A stretch of DNA of 64,000 bases from an uncultured Vampirovibrio sp. (GCA_910577395.1 CAJTLG010000003.1:136304-200303); one strand, 5' to 3'; numbered from the stretch's first letter, positions 45,643 through 54,696 are shown. The notes: generated from the sequence alone by a model not told the origin. Numbers and translations: made by a program.

Positions 45643-47118
45643 TTATGCAAAAACCTTCTTTATAATTTCTTCGTTTATAAATTCTTCACAAAGTTTATCC
45701 TGGTCAATAAAACTGTGTTTTATTGTGCATTTATCATTAATTGACATAAACATTTGCCTGTAAAATTCTTTTTTGTCATTTTCTTTTGACAGTATGTAAA
45801 TTCTTGACGGCATATTTGCCTCGTATGCAGTTTTTATAAAATCGGTAACAATTTCTTTATTTTCATCAAGCGGCGGATTTACAAGTATCCAGATTTGTGA
45901 TTTTACAAGGGCAGCAAAAGCTCTGTGCCAAAATACAGGGTTGCAATCCGGGTTATAAGAATTTACCGCATAAATATCAGGAAAAGCGGCACTGTCACAG
46001 TGCGGACACTGAACGCTTAATGTTCTTGTGTTAAAATCTGTTTTCAGAGTTCTTGCATTACAGTTTGAACACACGAAAATATTTGTAGACCCTACCATTG
46101 GGATTAAATCAAATGATGTTGCTTTATCATTAGGTTTTTTTACAAACGGTATATCAAAATCGATATTTTTTTCACAGAAAATTTTTGAGATATTCTGGCT
46201 TTGTGAAGCAGTTATAAAAGAAACCTTGCCCTTGGATGTTGTAAGCATTGAAATTATTTTATCAATATCCAAAACATCTGTATCAAGCAGGTGTGTAAGG
46301 GTTGATATTTGTTTTAGCAGATTGTACTCTTGCCCGTTTTGATTTTTTGAAAATAACAAATTCAAATTATTTTTATAATCTTTAACATCATCATAGTTTA
46401 CATCGTTTTTAAAATCATCATAAAACACGGCTATGTTTTTTATTATGTTATTTTCTGCAGGAACTGCCGGTTGTACTACAGCTTGTGTTCCGGCTTGCAT
46501 TGGTGGCTGCGGAACCTGTATTGGCTGCTGTTCTGCGATTTGTCTGTTTTGCACGACAGGTGCAGAGGCAGTATGCTGTGCTGTTTGCATTTGTTGCACT
46601 GTTTCCTGCTGTATAGCAGGTTGTGGTACGGGCCGGTGTACATTTTCCGGTTTGTAATTATTTAATTTTACTTCTTCAATTTTTGGTGCAATAGGTGTTT
46701 GTACAGTTTCTGTGCTTGCTTGGGTATTTTGTATTTGTATATCCTCGCTTGAATTTATAATCTGTGCAAGCTCTTTAATATCTCCCGCTGCAGGCTCTTG
46801 CAATGTTTGCGGTATCTGGGTCAGGCCGCTGCCGTTAGGGAGGATTTGATTTTCTTTTGAAATTTTTTGAATGGCATTTTTTGACAGTATATCTCTGATT
46901 GTTGAGCATAGTATGTCTGAAATTTCAGGCGGATATTGTTTTTTTTCAACAGTGGCTAATATTTGCCTTAAATCATCTGTCATTTCAAACTCATGACCTG
47001 TATGAAATTTTTCATGGAGCTTGTATGTGCCCATTTTTAAAAGCTGGTAGTCGTTTTTTCTTAATGCTACAGCAAGCCTTTTTATGGTCATATCTTCTGA
47101 TTCAGGAAACGGTGCCAT
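45643..47118 (-). CDS. zinc-ribbon protein with Pro/Gln linker, between pilT and recO
   Basis: This 491-aa protein is not recognised. The N-terminal 85 residues are helical (IKRLAVALRKNDYQLLKMG). A long Gln/Pro/Ala-rich linker follows (about 110-230). The C-terminal half contains a zinc ribbon (CSNCNARTL and CPHCDSAA about 20 residues apart), with folded alpha/beta sequence on both sides. The last part ends in RQMFMSINDKCTIK. It sits directly downstream of pilT (15 bp) and its stop abuts recO. A type IV pilus link is suggested only by neighbourhood. Confidence 0.65.
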   Translation of the reverse strand: MAPFPESEDMTIKRLAVALRKNDYQLLKMGTYKLHEKFHTGHEFEMTDDLRQILATVEKKQYPPEISDILCSTIRDILSKNAIQKISKENQILPNGSGLTQIPQTLQEPAAGDIKELAQIINSSEDIQIQNTQASTETVQTPIAPKIEEVKLNNYKPENVHRPVPQPAIQQETVQQMQTAQHTASAPVVQNRQIAEQQPIQVPQPPMQAGTQAVVQPAVPAENNIIKNIAVFYDDFKNDVNYDDVKDYKNNLNLLFSKNQNGQEYNLLKQISTLTHLLDTDVLDIDKIISMLTTSKGKVSFITASQSQNISKIFCEKNIDFDIPFVKKPNDKATSFDLIPMVGSTNIFVCSNCNARTLKTDFNTRTLSVQCPHCDSAAFPDIYAVNSYNPDCNPVFWHRAFAALVKSQIWILVNPPLDENKEIVTDFIKTAYEANMPSRIYILSKENDKKEFYRQMFMSINDKCTIKHSFIDQDKLCEEFINEEIIKKVFA

Positions 47119-47133
47119 TTTTCTTTATTCTCC

Positions 47134-48234
47134 TTATAATAAATCATCCACGGGGTTTGCCGCTGCACTTCCATGGTAAATCCCGCGCATCATTTGGCTT
47201 AATTCTGTTGTATCATCACTTGCATTCATAGCCTCATCTTTGCCAATAATGCCGCTTTTAAACAGCTTAAATATTGAGGCATTCATTGATACCATATTTT
47301 GAGAGCCGCCTCTTTTGATTGATGTATCAACTTCTTCAAGCTGATTTTTCCGGATATAATCAACAATTGCAGGCGTAGAACACATAATTTCTAATGCAGG
47401 AACAAGCCCTCCTGATGTTTTTGGAATAAGTTTTTGTGCAATTGTACCTCTTAAAACTTTTGCAAATCTATCCCTTATAAAGCCTCTTGTGGAATCATCA
47501 AACAATCCTAAAATTCTGTTTATAGTTTGGGAGGCTGAGTTTGTGTGTATTGTTGAAAATACAAGGTGACCTGTTTCTGCGGCGTTTAGGGCACTTTCCA
47601 TAGTATCTCTGTCCCTTATTTCGCCAACCACTATAATGTCGGGGTCTTGGCGAAGTGCGTATTTTATACCGTCTGAAAACGAATTAACATCCACCCCGAC
47701 CCCTCTTTGGGTTATTAAACATTTTTTATCTGTATACAAAAATTCTATAGGGTCTTCAATTGTTACAATGTGTTTTGGCATATCTTTATTTATAATTTCA
47801 AGCAAAGATGCAATTGTGGTAGATTTACCGCTGCTCGTAGCACCCGTAATTAAAACAATACCGTTATTGTATTTTGTAAAAACCTCCAATCCCGCAGGCA
47901 ATGCAAGCTCCTCAAGGGTAGGAATAGCATAAGGGATTGTTCTTAATGTTAATTTAGGATACCCAAGCTCTTTACAGTAATTTACTCTGTAACGGGAAAC
48001 GCCCAAGATTTCATATGTAAAATCTATGTCATTTTTGGCTTTTATTCTTTTGGCTAAATCACCATATAGCATAGTATTTAGCATATTTTCGAAATCTTCT
48101 TCGGTTATAGGGGGCTCGTCAATTTTTACGATGTTACCCGCTATCCTTAAAGAAGGAGATTTTCCTATCTTTAAATGAATGTCTGAAGCCTTTGTCTTAT
48201 TAACTTTTCTTAAAAATTCCTCTATGTTAAACAT
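47134..48234 (-). CDS. pilT: twitching motility ATPase PilT
   Basis: PilT retracts type IV pili. The 366-aa protein has an N-terminal PAS-like domain and a C-terminal ATPase domain. It carries Walker A GATSSGKS, an Asp box (IEDPIEFL), Walker B (IIVVGEIRDRDT) and a His box (GHLVFSTIHT). It is the first gene of a six-gene minus-strand operon. The C-terminal 30 residues are a little longer than in short PilTs. Other pilus genes are not in the window. Confidence 0.93.
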   Translation of the reverse strand: MFNIEEFLRKVNKTKASDIHLKIGKSPSLRIAGNIVKIDEPPITEEDFENMLNTMLYGDLAKRIKAKNDIDFTYEILGVSRYRVNYCKELGYPKLTLRTIPYAIPTLEELALPAGLEVFTKYNNGIVLITGATSSGKSTTIASLLEIINKDMPKHIVTIEDPIEFLYTDKKCLITQRGVGVDVNSFSDGIKYALRQDPDIIVVGEIRDRDTMESALNAAETGHLVFSTIHTNSASQTINRILGLFDDSTRGFIRDRFAKVLRGTIAQKLIPKTSGGLVPALEIMCSTPAIVDYIRKNQLEEVDTSIKRGGSQNMVSMNASIFKLFKSGIIGKDEAMNASDDTTELSQMMRGIYHGSAAANPVDDLL

Positions 48235-48440
48235 ACTAATATCCCAAAATAATAATATAACAATATTTTACACTATGTTTGCCGTATAGGCATTTTTGTT
48301 ACATATTGTGTTAATTGAATTATTGTTAAGTTTTGTTAATAAAACATCAGTATTTTTGGCAATTTGTATAAGCAAAATGTTTTTATTTAAATGTAAGGTT
48401 AGTTTAAAGTTATTAAAGGTTTATTGGAAGGAAGTTAGTT

Positions 48441-49238
48441 ATGAGTTTAGGGCTATCAAGCTACAGTTCTTTAAACGGATTGGGTCTGATTACAGGCTCA
48501 ACAAGCGGTTACGGAAACTATGGCTATTGCGGCGGCTTTGGAAGTAAAGAGTATACTCAATATGCTAAAGAAGCCATTGAAAATAATTATGATGTTCAAA
48601 CAACACGTCAATTGTATTCAAATATGCAAAGCACGGAAACTATGTCTTTTGCAATGCAGTCTCAGGTGATACAAAACATGTTGCAAACAGGCAGAACCGA
48701 CGACGCCCTTTTTGAATTTAACAATATGGTTAATGAAATGTCCGGGCTTAGCCAGTATGCAGGCTATACCGAACAGCAAATCAAAACTTTGGCACAAAAT
48801 CAATATAAAAATGCAACCGGCACTGCACTTTTAAATGATATTACAAAGTATGCCGACGGCTCCTTTATATCAGGTGTTAAAGGTTCCATTCCGATAGTTA
48901 ACTTATTTACCCAAACAAATAGTAAAAACGATTTAATTGCAGAGGTGACCGGAACCAAAAAATCAAACTTTGGTACCGTAACAAAAATTGCAGGTGCAGC
49001 AACAGGCGGTGCGGCGTTTGGTACCCTTGCGGTTGCAGGAAATGCAATCAGAAAAGGTGCAAAAGCCGGAGCCTCATCAGGTGCTTTAAGTTCAATAGGT
49101 ACTACTCTTCAAACAGCCTTTAAAGGTAAAACCGGTAAGATTGCTATAGCGGGCGCAGCTATTGGTGTAGCATGTCTTGGTATTAAAAGCCTTTTGGATA
49201 AGGTAACCGGTGCAAATAAAGCTGACACCGCAGCTTAG
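48441..49238 (+). CDS. lineage-specific protein with Gly/Ala-rich hydrophobic C-terminus
   Basis: The family is not recognised. The N-terminal 35 residues are Ser/Gly/Tyr-rich (GSTSGYGNYGYCGGFGSKEY). A helical region follows (about 40-140) with a pattern of Gln and Met, and then a C-terminal Gly/Ala-rich hydrophobic half (about 175-260) with several membrane-like segments. There is no signal peptide. An AAGGAAG lies about 7 nt before the ATG. The half-hydrophobic, half-soluble plan resembles some secreted effectors or membrane-inserting proteins, but this is inference. A terminator follows. Confidence 0.6.
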   Translation: MSLGLSSYSSLNGLGLITGSTSGYGNYGYCGGFGSKEYTQYAKEAIENNYDVQTTRQLYSNMQSTETMSFAMQSQVIQNMLQTGRTDDALFEFNNMVNEMSGLSQYAGYTEQQIKTLAQNQYKNATGTALLNDITKYADGSFISGVKGSIPIVNLFTQTNSKNDLIAEVTGTKKSNFGTVTKIAGAATGGAAFGTLAVAGNAIRKGAKAGASSGALSSIGTTLQTAFKGKTGKIAIAGAAIGVACLGIKSLLDKVTGANKADTAA

Positions 49239-49298
49239 ATAAAAGATTCCATTCCTTCTAATTTCTACTCTTGACCAACTAAAATATTAGGCAAAACA

Positions 49299-49330
49299 CC
49301 CTCTTTCTTTTCACCAGAAGAGGGCTTTTA
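49299..49330. terminator. bidirectional terminator
   Basis: The arms CCCTCTT and AAGAGGG are separated by 12 nt, with CTTTTATT on one side. It lies between the 48441 gene and the convergent 49338 gene. Confidence 0.65.
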
Positions 49331-49337
49331 TTGCTAT

Positions 49338-50162
49338 TTATTTGATTTTTGTATTTGATATTTCTTTTAATACCTGGGTAATTTCTTCGCATTTAGGGGA
49401 TTGTGCAATTAAATCCTTAGTATCTTTAAGAAAACCTGTGCATGCTTTAAAAATTTTTGTCTTTTCTTCAACCGATAAGACATCAGCTTGACTCAGCACT
49501 TGTTTTTTAGTTATGTCAGACACAGCTTTTAACAGTTTGCAGGAAATTCTAAGAAATACTGCATCAGTACCGCTCTGTGTTTCGCAAAATTTATCTAAAG
49601 ACACAAGTATATTGTCAAATTTAATTAATGCATCCATATCAGAAAGGCTACCCTTGGAAGCTTCATTTGTAAGGTCTGCTATTTTATCAAAGACAGGGTT
49701 TATATTTTCAAATTCTTTAGGAGTAATTTTTTTTGTATATTCAGCAACTTGACCTACTTTCTTGAAAAAGTTTTCCGTTGAAGCGTTTTTAAGTTTGTTA
49801 AAATCCATTAAAAAAAGAGCCGCCTTAATTGCGTTTTTTTCGTTATCGGTAGCATTTGCCGGTATGTTTTTTGTAATCCAAACTTTTCCTTTTTTAACAA
49901 AAGTTTCTAAATTACCCAACAAGTTTGCCGTCTGCTTTTGTAATGTTTTTGATACAGGGAGCTCAGAAACGGTTTTTTGTATAGCAGGGGTTGTTTTATG
50001 GAAAGGCAAAAGACCCGTAAAAGAAACGGTGTCGGAAATATTTTGGTTTATTAAAGAATTATTTCTAAAAGCATATTTTTGGTTCTGCAAAGACATTGCG
50101 GCAGAATTTTTAGATATTGAGTTATTATAAGAATTGAAACTTTGAATACTGCTAACCTTCAT
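49338..50162 (-). CDS. unknown helical protein with N-terminal SFTG tag
   Basis: This 274-aa protein has no recognised domain and no signal peptide. The first 50 residues are Asn/Ser-rich and end in DTVSFTGLLPFHK. The remaining 220 residues are predicted mainly helical and Lys-rich. The tag VSFTG is shared with the giant GH13 protein at 9217, whose body is unrelated. It is downstream of the 50207 gene in a probable operon. Confidence 0.55.
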   Translation of the reverse strand: MKVSSIQSFNSYNNSISKNSAAMSLQNQKYAFRNNSLINQNISDTVSFTGLLPFHKTTPAIQKTVSELPVSKTLQKQTANLLGNLETFVKKGKVWITKNIPANATDNEKNAIKAALFLMDFNKLKNASTENFFKKVGQVAEYTKKITPKEFENINPVFDKIADLTNEASKGSLSDMDALIKFDNILVSLDKFCETQSGTDAVFLRISCKLLKAVSDITKKQVLSQADVLSVEEKTKIFKACTGFLKDTKDLIAQSPKCEEITQVLKEISNTKIK

Positions 50163-50206
50163 TTATTAATACCTTCCTTTTTAATATGCGAAATTTTAGA
50201 ATGGTT

Positions 50207-50602
50207 TTATTGAAACGCAAAGAAATCATTTGCTGTGTCAACCAAATCTTGGAGAGTTGTTTCAAGCTCGGGGGAAATTTCAGGTTTTTTGCGGGAACAT
50301 ATGGCAAAGATAATAATACCTGCAATTATAATCGCTGCACCAATCCCTGCAAATATCATTTTTTTTGAAATTTTCTTTTTAGCCGGTTTTTGGTCTGCGG
50401 GGTTGGGGTTTTGTATTTCGGATTTTGAAATTTCTAAGGTATCAGGCTGCACGGCATAAGGTGCTTGTGATTGATTAATAGGCTGTGCTTTAACAGCAGC
50501 AGGTGCAAAATCTTGAGCCGCAGAATTTTGTGCGGCAGTATAATTTTGTTTTTTGAGATAGGATTTTAAAAGATCGGATTGTCCGATATTATTTGCTGAC
50601 AT
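50207..50602 (-). CDS. small membrane protein with SxLLxxYL tag
   Basis: This 131-aa protein begins with SDLLKSYLKKQN (residues 9-20), which matches the motif repeated in the GH13 protein at 7286. A Gln/Pro/Ala-rich linker follows, then one basic-flanked membrane helix (KKMIFAGIGAAIIIAGIIIF), and an acidic C-terminal tail (about 25 residues, ELETTLQDLVDTANDF). The tag would be on the opposite side of the membrane from the tail. The family is unknown. Confidence 0.6.
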   Translation of the reverse strand: MSANNIGQSDLLKSYLKKQNYTAAQNSAAQDFAPAAVKAQPINQSQAPYAVQPDTLEISKSEIQNPNPADQKPAKKKISKKMIFAGIGAAIIIAGIIIFAICSRKKPEISPELETTLQDLVDTANDFFAFQ

Positions 50603-50682
50603 AACAAATTACCTTATAATTTCAGATATCTCTATAATGCTTGTCAACAATAAAAATTGCTTGTTTGTATGCAAGAGTTTGC

Positions 50683-51372
50683 TTAACTTAATATGGAATT
50701 AATCTTTTCCTTAAGCTCTTTAACTTCATATGTCAGTCTGTTTAGCTGGCATGTTACAGGGTCAGGGATTTTATTGTGTAAAAGCTGACCTTGTATAAAA
50801 AATTTCTGCTGTACTACTCTGCCCGGAATACCTACCACTGTTGAATGCTCAGGTACATCATCTATAACAACACTTCCTGCGCCTATATTTGAATTATCTT
50901 CTATTGTAATGTTCCCAAGGACCTTTGCGCCTGCACCAATTGTTACAAAGTTACCGATAGTCGGGTGCCGCTTTCCGTGGTCTTTCCCTGTTCCTCCAAG
51001 GGTTACGCCCTGATAAACAAGCACATTATTACCTATGATTGTAGTTTCGCCAATTACAACCCCCATACCGTGGTCTATAAAAAACCTTTCCCCGATAGTT
51101 GCCCCCGGGTGAATTTCAATCCCTGTAAAAAACCTTGCAGTTTGGGAAATTAATCTTGGGATAAAAGGGATGCGCCATTTTAAAAGCTTGTTTGCAATTC
51201 GGTAAGATAAAAGTGCATGAAAACCCGGATACAAAAGTATAATTTCTAAAAAATTTTTTGCAGCGGGGTCTTTATCTAATATATTTTCTATATCAGATTT
51301 TACGCGTGCTAAACCCCTAATAAGGGCTATAGGGTGTTTTTTGGTTTCAGGTTTAGAATTTAATTTTTGCAT
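50683..51372 (-). CDS. cysE: serine O-acetyltransferase
   Basis: CysE acetylates serine with acetyl-CoA in the first step of cysteine synthesis. The 229-aa protein has the N-terminal helical domain and the left-handed beta-helix of hexapeptide repeats (GIEIHPGATIGE, GVVIGETTIIGNNV, VTLGGTGKDHGKRHP). The conserved catalytic His lies in HPGATIG and FIDHGMG. Length suits the shorter bacterial form. The ATG lies within the end of tyrS (20-bp overlap), so the two are co-expressed. Confidence 0.93.
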   Translation of the reverse strand: MQKLNSKPETKKHPIALIRGLARVKSDIENILDKDPAAKNFLEIILLYPGFHALLSYRIANKLLKWRIPFIPRLISQTARFFTGIEIHPGATIGERFFIDHGMGVVIGETTIIGNNVLVYQGVTLGGTGKDHGKRHPTIGNFVTIGAGAKVLGNITIEDNSNIGAGSVVIDDVPEHSTVVGIPGRVVQQKFFIQGQLLHNKIPDPVTCQLNRLTYEVKELKEKINSILS

Positions 51373-52540
51373 ATTTTCTTTTTCCGCCCTGTAAAATTCC
51401 TTCTTTATTAAGTACCGTTGCAGGGTCTGTTATTTTTTCACCTTCAAATTTCACTGCACCGCCTGCTATAAGCCTCTTTGCTTCACCTTTGCTAGATACA
51501 AAGTTTAGTTCAATTAAAATATCAACAATGTTTGAAGAATTTACCTTAACCTCTTCAATATCATCAGGAACACCTTTGTTTTGGACAACATTTATAAAAT
51601 CATTCTGTGCTTTATCTGCAGCCTCTTTTCCGCAGTACATTTTTGTAATTTCATATGCAAGGCGCATTTTTTCATCACGGGGATTGTTTTCTTTGTTAAA
51701 TTCTATATCTGTAAGCAGGGTAAAATATTTTTCCATTAAAGTATCGGGGATAGACATTAATTTACCGTACATATTTTTGGGCTCTTCCGTAAGCGATATA
51801 CAGTGTTCAGGGTATGTTTTAGACATTTTTACAACACCGTCCGTACCTTCAATAAGAGGCGTCATCATAACAACCTGCATTTTATCCATACCGTAGAATG
51901 TTTGAATATCGCGCCCCATTAGGAGATTAAACCTCTGGTCCGTGCCGCCGAATTCAATATCAGCATCCACTGCAACACTGTCATACCCCTGCATAAGCGG
52001 GTAGAAAAATTCTACAGGGCTTATCGGGCGGCCTTCTGCATATCTTTTTGCAAAATCATCTCTTGTCATAAGTTTTGCAACGGTTGTAGCTGATGCAAGC
52101 TTTAAAAAATCCACAAAGCTCATATTGTGTAACCAGTCTGCATTGTTGCGGACCTCTGCCTTATCCACATCCACAACCTTTGACATTTGTTCAAAGTATG
52201 ATTTGGCATTTTCAGCCACCTGTTCTTTTGAAAGTGCCGGTCTTGTTTCGGATTTACCTGACGGGTCCCCCACCATAGCCGTTGCGCCGCCTACGATAAG
52301 GACAATCTGATGTCCTAAATCCTGAAATTTTTTCAACTTTCGCATAACAACTGTGTGGCCAAGGTGTAAATCTGGCCTTGTGGGGTCAAGCCCGAGTTTT
52401 ACCCTCAAAGGTTTTTTGGAATAATAAGATTCCTGAAGTTTTTTGGCAAGTTCGTTAACACCGTTTGGTAATACTTCGGCACCTTTTGAGATGTCAAGTG
52501 CCTGTTCGATAAACTTCTGTTCAATCTTTATTTCTTCCAT
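51353..52540 (-). CDS. tyrS: tyrosyl-tRNA synthetase
   Basis: TyrRS charges tRNA-Tyr. The 395-aa sequence has the class I signature HLGHT near residue 56 and the KMSKS-type loop as KMSKT. A C-terminal S4-like RNA-binding domain follows (SKGEAKRLIAGGAVKFEGEK). Segments such as PRDEKMRLAYEITKMY are typical of this TyrRS form. It is the first gene of a tyrS-cysE pair. Confidence 0.95.
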   Translation of the reverse strand: MEEIKIEQKFIEQALDISKGAEVLPNGVNELAKKLQESYYSKKPLRVKLGLDPTRPDLHLGHTVVMRKLKKFQDLGHQIVLIVGGATAMVGDPSGKSETRPALSKEQVAENAKSYFEQMSKVVDVDKAEVRNNADWLHNMSFVDFLKLASATTVAKLMTRDDFAKRYAEGRPISPVEFFYPLMQGYDSVAVDADIEFGGTDQRFNLLMGRDIQTFYGMDKMQVVMMTPLIEGTDGVVKMSKTYPEHCISLTEEPKNMYGKLMSIPDTLMEKYFTLLTDIEFNKENNPRDEKMRLAYEITKMYCGKEAADKAQNDFINVVQNKGVPDDIEEVKVNSSNIVDILIELNFVSSKGEAKRLIAGGAVKFEGEKITDPATVLNKEGILQGGKRKYAKIKF

Positions 52541-52577
52541 GTTGCATTCCTTTTAAATTGCTTTTAGGGTCATAATA

Positions 52578-52613
52578 TCAAAAACACTTCCCTAAATCAA
52601 AAGGAAAGTGTTT
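52578..52613 (-). terminator. terminator after the lytic transglycosylase gene
   Basis: On the minus strand, arms AAACACTT and AAGTGTTT with extra CC/GG pairing enclose a short loop and are followed by a T-tract, just past the 52621 stop. Confidence 0.7.
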
Positions 52614-52620
52614 GAAAGTT

Positions 52621-53151
52621 TTATAATGCCACAGGAAGCGGGGCTTGGACCGGTGCAGGCTTTGTGTGCTGCAAGACAATAGGGTCTTGTTTAAATTGGT
52701 TAGCCTGATTTTTAATTCTTGAAACAAAAGCTCTTGTTTCCCTAAAGGGCGGAACTCCTTTGTATCTTGCTACATTGCCGGGGCCTGCATTATAGGCTGC
52801 AAGTGCAAGGTCTGTTGAGCCGAATTTTTTATACATCATTTGATAATACATAATTCCGCCCTTGATGTTATCGCTTACAATGTAAGGGTTTACGCCAAGT
52901 CTTCTTGCGGTGTCCGGCATCAATTGGAATAATCCTACGGCACCTGAAGAATTTTTCTTTGTTGGGATAAATTCTGATTCAAGTTTTGCAATGCTTAGTG
53001 CTATACATGGGTCAACACCCATATTTACTGCCGTTTTAACAATTGCGCTTTTAATTTCGTTGGGCGATTGAGCCGCATCAGCTTTGTCAATCAGATTTAT
53101 GCAAAATATGCAAACTAAGACTAACAAAGTTTTCATAAGCTTTTTCGTCAT
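52621..53151 (-). CDS. secreted lytic transglycosylase (SLT domain)
   Basis: This 176-aa protein has a signal peptide (to about residue 26, ending DKADA). The SLT (GH23) domain has a catalytic Glu in AKLESEFIP, the segments GAVGLFQLMPDTA and LALAAYNAGPGNV, and RYKGVPPFRETRAFV near the end. It cleaves peptidoglycan glycan strands. The pattern is close to the flagellar one at 25840 (AYNAGP, GVPP), so the two are probably paralogues. A promoter or RBS with GAGGATTATT precedes the start. Confidence 0.88.
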   Translation of the reverse strand: MTKKLMKTLLVLVCIFCINLIDKADAAQSPNEIKSAIVKTAVNMGVDPCIALSIAKLESEFIPTKKNSSGAVGLFQLMPDTARRLGVNPYIVSDNIKGGIMYYQMMYKKFGSTDLALAAYNAGPGNVARYKGVPPFRETRAFVSRIKNQANQFKQDPIVLQHTKPAPVQAPLPVAL

Positions 53152-53444
53152 AATAATAATCCTCTTTTTTGTTTTTAACAGGGTAAAAACCTGAAATCAC
53201 ATTTTCTGTTAACACTTATACTATGTGTTCAAGACAAAACCCAAGTTCAAATTTACTATACAATAAAATGAATATTTTGCAACCCCCTGATTAGGTATTA
53301 ATATACTGAAACCCTATTATAATAAGAGTTTTGGAAAGCTCTATTGTTGTAGTATTTTATATACAAAGTCTATACTTATAAAAAATATTTGAAAATATAA
53401 AGATTTTTATGTTAGAATGAAAAACATAATTGAATTTATTTTGT

Positions 53445-53533
53445 GGAGAACTGGCCGAGTGGCTGAAGGCGGCACCCTGCTAAGGTGTTATGTGGGTTAT
53501 CCTGCATCCCGGGTTCGAATCCCGGGTTCTCCG
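53445..53533 (+). tRNA. tRNA-Ser (anticodon GCU)
   Basis: The acceptor arms GGAGAAC and GTTCTCC pair perfectly, followed by the discriminator G. The D-arm, anticodon stem GCACC/GGTGT with loop CTGCTAA (anticodon GCT, reads AGC/AGU), a long variable arm typical of tRNA-Ser, and the T-arm CCGGG-TTCGAAT-CCCGG are all visible. No CCA is encoded. Confidence 0.95.
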
Positions 53534-53552
53534 TTTTTATTTAAAGGATGGC

Positions 53553-54464
53553 ATGATATTAAATACGGGCGGCAGGACTGATACTGTTCAATATTACAGC
53601 GAGTGGCTTTTGAACAGATTTAGGGAAGGTTTTGTATATTCAAGAAACCCATTGTTTCCAAACAAAATTACAAGATATGAATTAACTCCGGATAAGATTG
53701 ATTGTGTTGTATTTTGTTCTAAAAATTACGAGCCGATTTTAGGAAATCTGTTTGAAATTGCAGATAAATTCAATACATATTTTTACTATACAATAACAGC
53801 TTACGGGAAAGATGTTGAACCGGGCGTACCTTCTATAGAAAAAAGCATTGAAACTTTACTTGAACTTGAAAAAATTGTTGGTGCCGGAAAAATTGCCTGG
53901 CGGTATGACCCTGTTTTGCTTACTGGAAAATATACAACAGATTATCATTTGAAAACTTTTGAGTATATGGCAAAGCGGCTTGCAGGGCATATTGACAGGT
54001 GTATATTCAGTTTTGTTGAAATGTATAAAAAACTCAAAAATAATATGCCCGAAATTATCTTAATGACCGAAGAGGATAAAAATACAATCGCTTGCGGGCT
54101 TGGTGCAATTGCACAAAAATATCACATACCAATTCAAACTTGCGGCACAAATGGTGTATATGAGCAATACGGTATAGCAAAATCAGGTTGCATGACATTG
54201 GATATTCTGGGCAAGGCCAATAATATCAGATTTAGGAATTTGAAGCATAAAGGAATGCGCCAAGGGTGCCATTGTATGGAATCGCGTGATATCGGGGCAT
54301 ACGACACCTGTTTAAACGGATGCAAATATTGTTATGCCAACGTTCGTCCTGATATAGCAAAGGAGAATTATCAATTTCACAATAAAACTTCACCGCTTTT
54401 AATCGGCAATGTAAAAGATGCAGATATTGTCCAACATGGCAGCCAAAAAAGTTTTATTTTTTAA
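53553..54464 (+). CDS. DUF1848 family protein
   Basis: This 303-aa protein follows tRNA-Ser by only 19 bp. The N-terminal GGRTDTVQYYSEWLLNRF and KIAWRYDPVLLTGKYT are DUF1848 signatures. The C-terminus carries a Cys-rich motif, GCHCMES followed by CLNGCKYCYAN (C-x3-C-x2-C), which resembles a radical-SAM cluster motif, but placed at the end of the chain. The enzymatic activity is not known. The frame runs back to 53490, inside the tRNA; the ATG at 53553 with AAAGGA at 53543-53548 is the credible start. Confidence 0.85.
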   Translation: MILNTGGRTDTVQYYSEWLLNRFREGFVYSRNPLFPNKITRYELTPDKIDCVVFCSKNYEPILGNLFEIADKFNTYFYYTITAYGKDVEPGVPSIEKSIETLLELEKIVGAGKIAWRYDPVLLTGKYTTDYHLKTFEYMAKRLAGHIDRCIFSFVEMYKKLKNNMPEIILMTEEDKNTIACGLGAIAQKYHIPIQTCGTNGVYEQYGIAKSGCMTLDILGKANNIRFRNLKHKGMRQGCHCMESRDIGAYDTCLNGCKYCYANVRPDIAKENYQFHNKTSPLLIGNVKDADIVQHGSQKSFIF

Positions 54465-54496
54465 ATTTATCTTTATAGTTTTGGCATTAATCAAAA

Positions 54497-54655
54497 TTAT
54501 TTTGTTATAAAAGCCTTTAAAGATTTCAATGCATTTATTTTTGCATATGAATCTTCCATACTTTTAATAGTAACACCTGTTTTTTTCTGTAAAATAATTA
54601 AAAAAATTGTTGCCATTTTGGAGTATTCTCCACACAGCTCTTCAGTATATTTCAT
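54497..54655 (-). CDS. 52-aa protein of unknown function
   Basis: This small frame has an AGAAGGGTG RBS a few bases before the ATG and a candidate promoter at 54697-54730. The peptide (MKYTEELCGEYSKMATIF and onward) has an amphipathic helix and a short hydrophobic stretch (MATIFLIILQ), then a Lys-rich end. It is convergent with the DUF1848 gene and lies 32 bp from its stop. No homology is recognised. Confidence 0.5.
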   Translation of the reverse strand: MKYTEELCGEYSKMATIFLIILQKKTGVTIKSMEDSYAKINALKSLKAFITK

Positions 54656-54696
54656 TTTCACCCTTCTTGTCTTAAGCTAATAGTCCTTTTTCAAGC

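Noticed and set aside
46433..46657. Cys-rich 74-aa plus-strand frame
   Set aside because: Antisense to the Gln/Pro-rich linker of the 45643 gene; composition is a by-product of repeated Gln codons.
48296..48547. 83-aa plus-strand frame before the 48441 gene
   Set aside because: Overlaps the 48441 coding region in another frame, has no RBS, and its composition is that of AT-rich intergenic DNA.
53490..53552. Extended start of the DUF1848 gene
   Set aside because: The first 21 codons lie in the tRNA-Ser gene and beyond; the ATG at 53553 has a good RBS and matches the family N-terminus.
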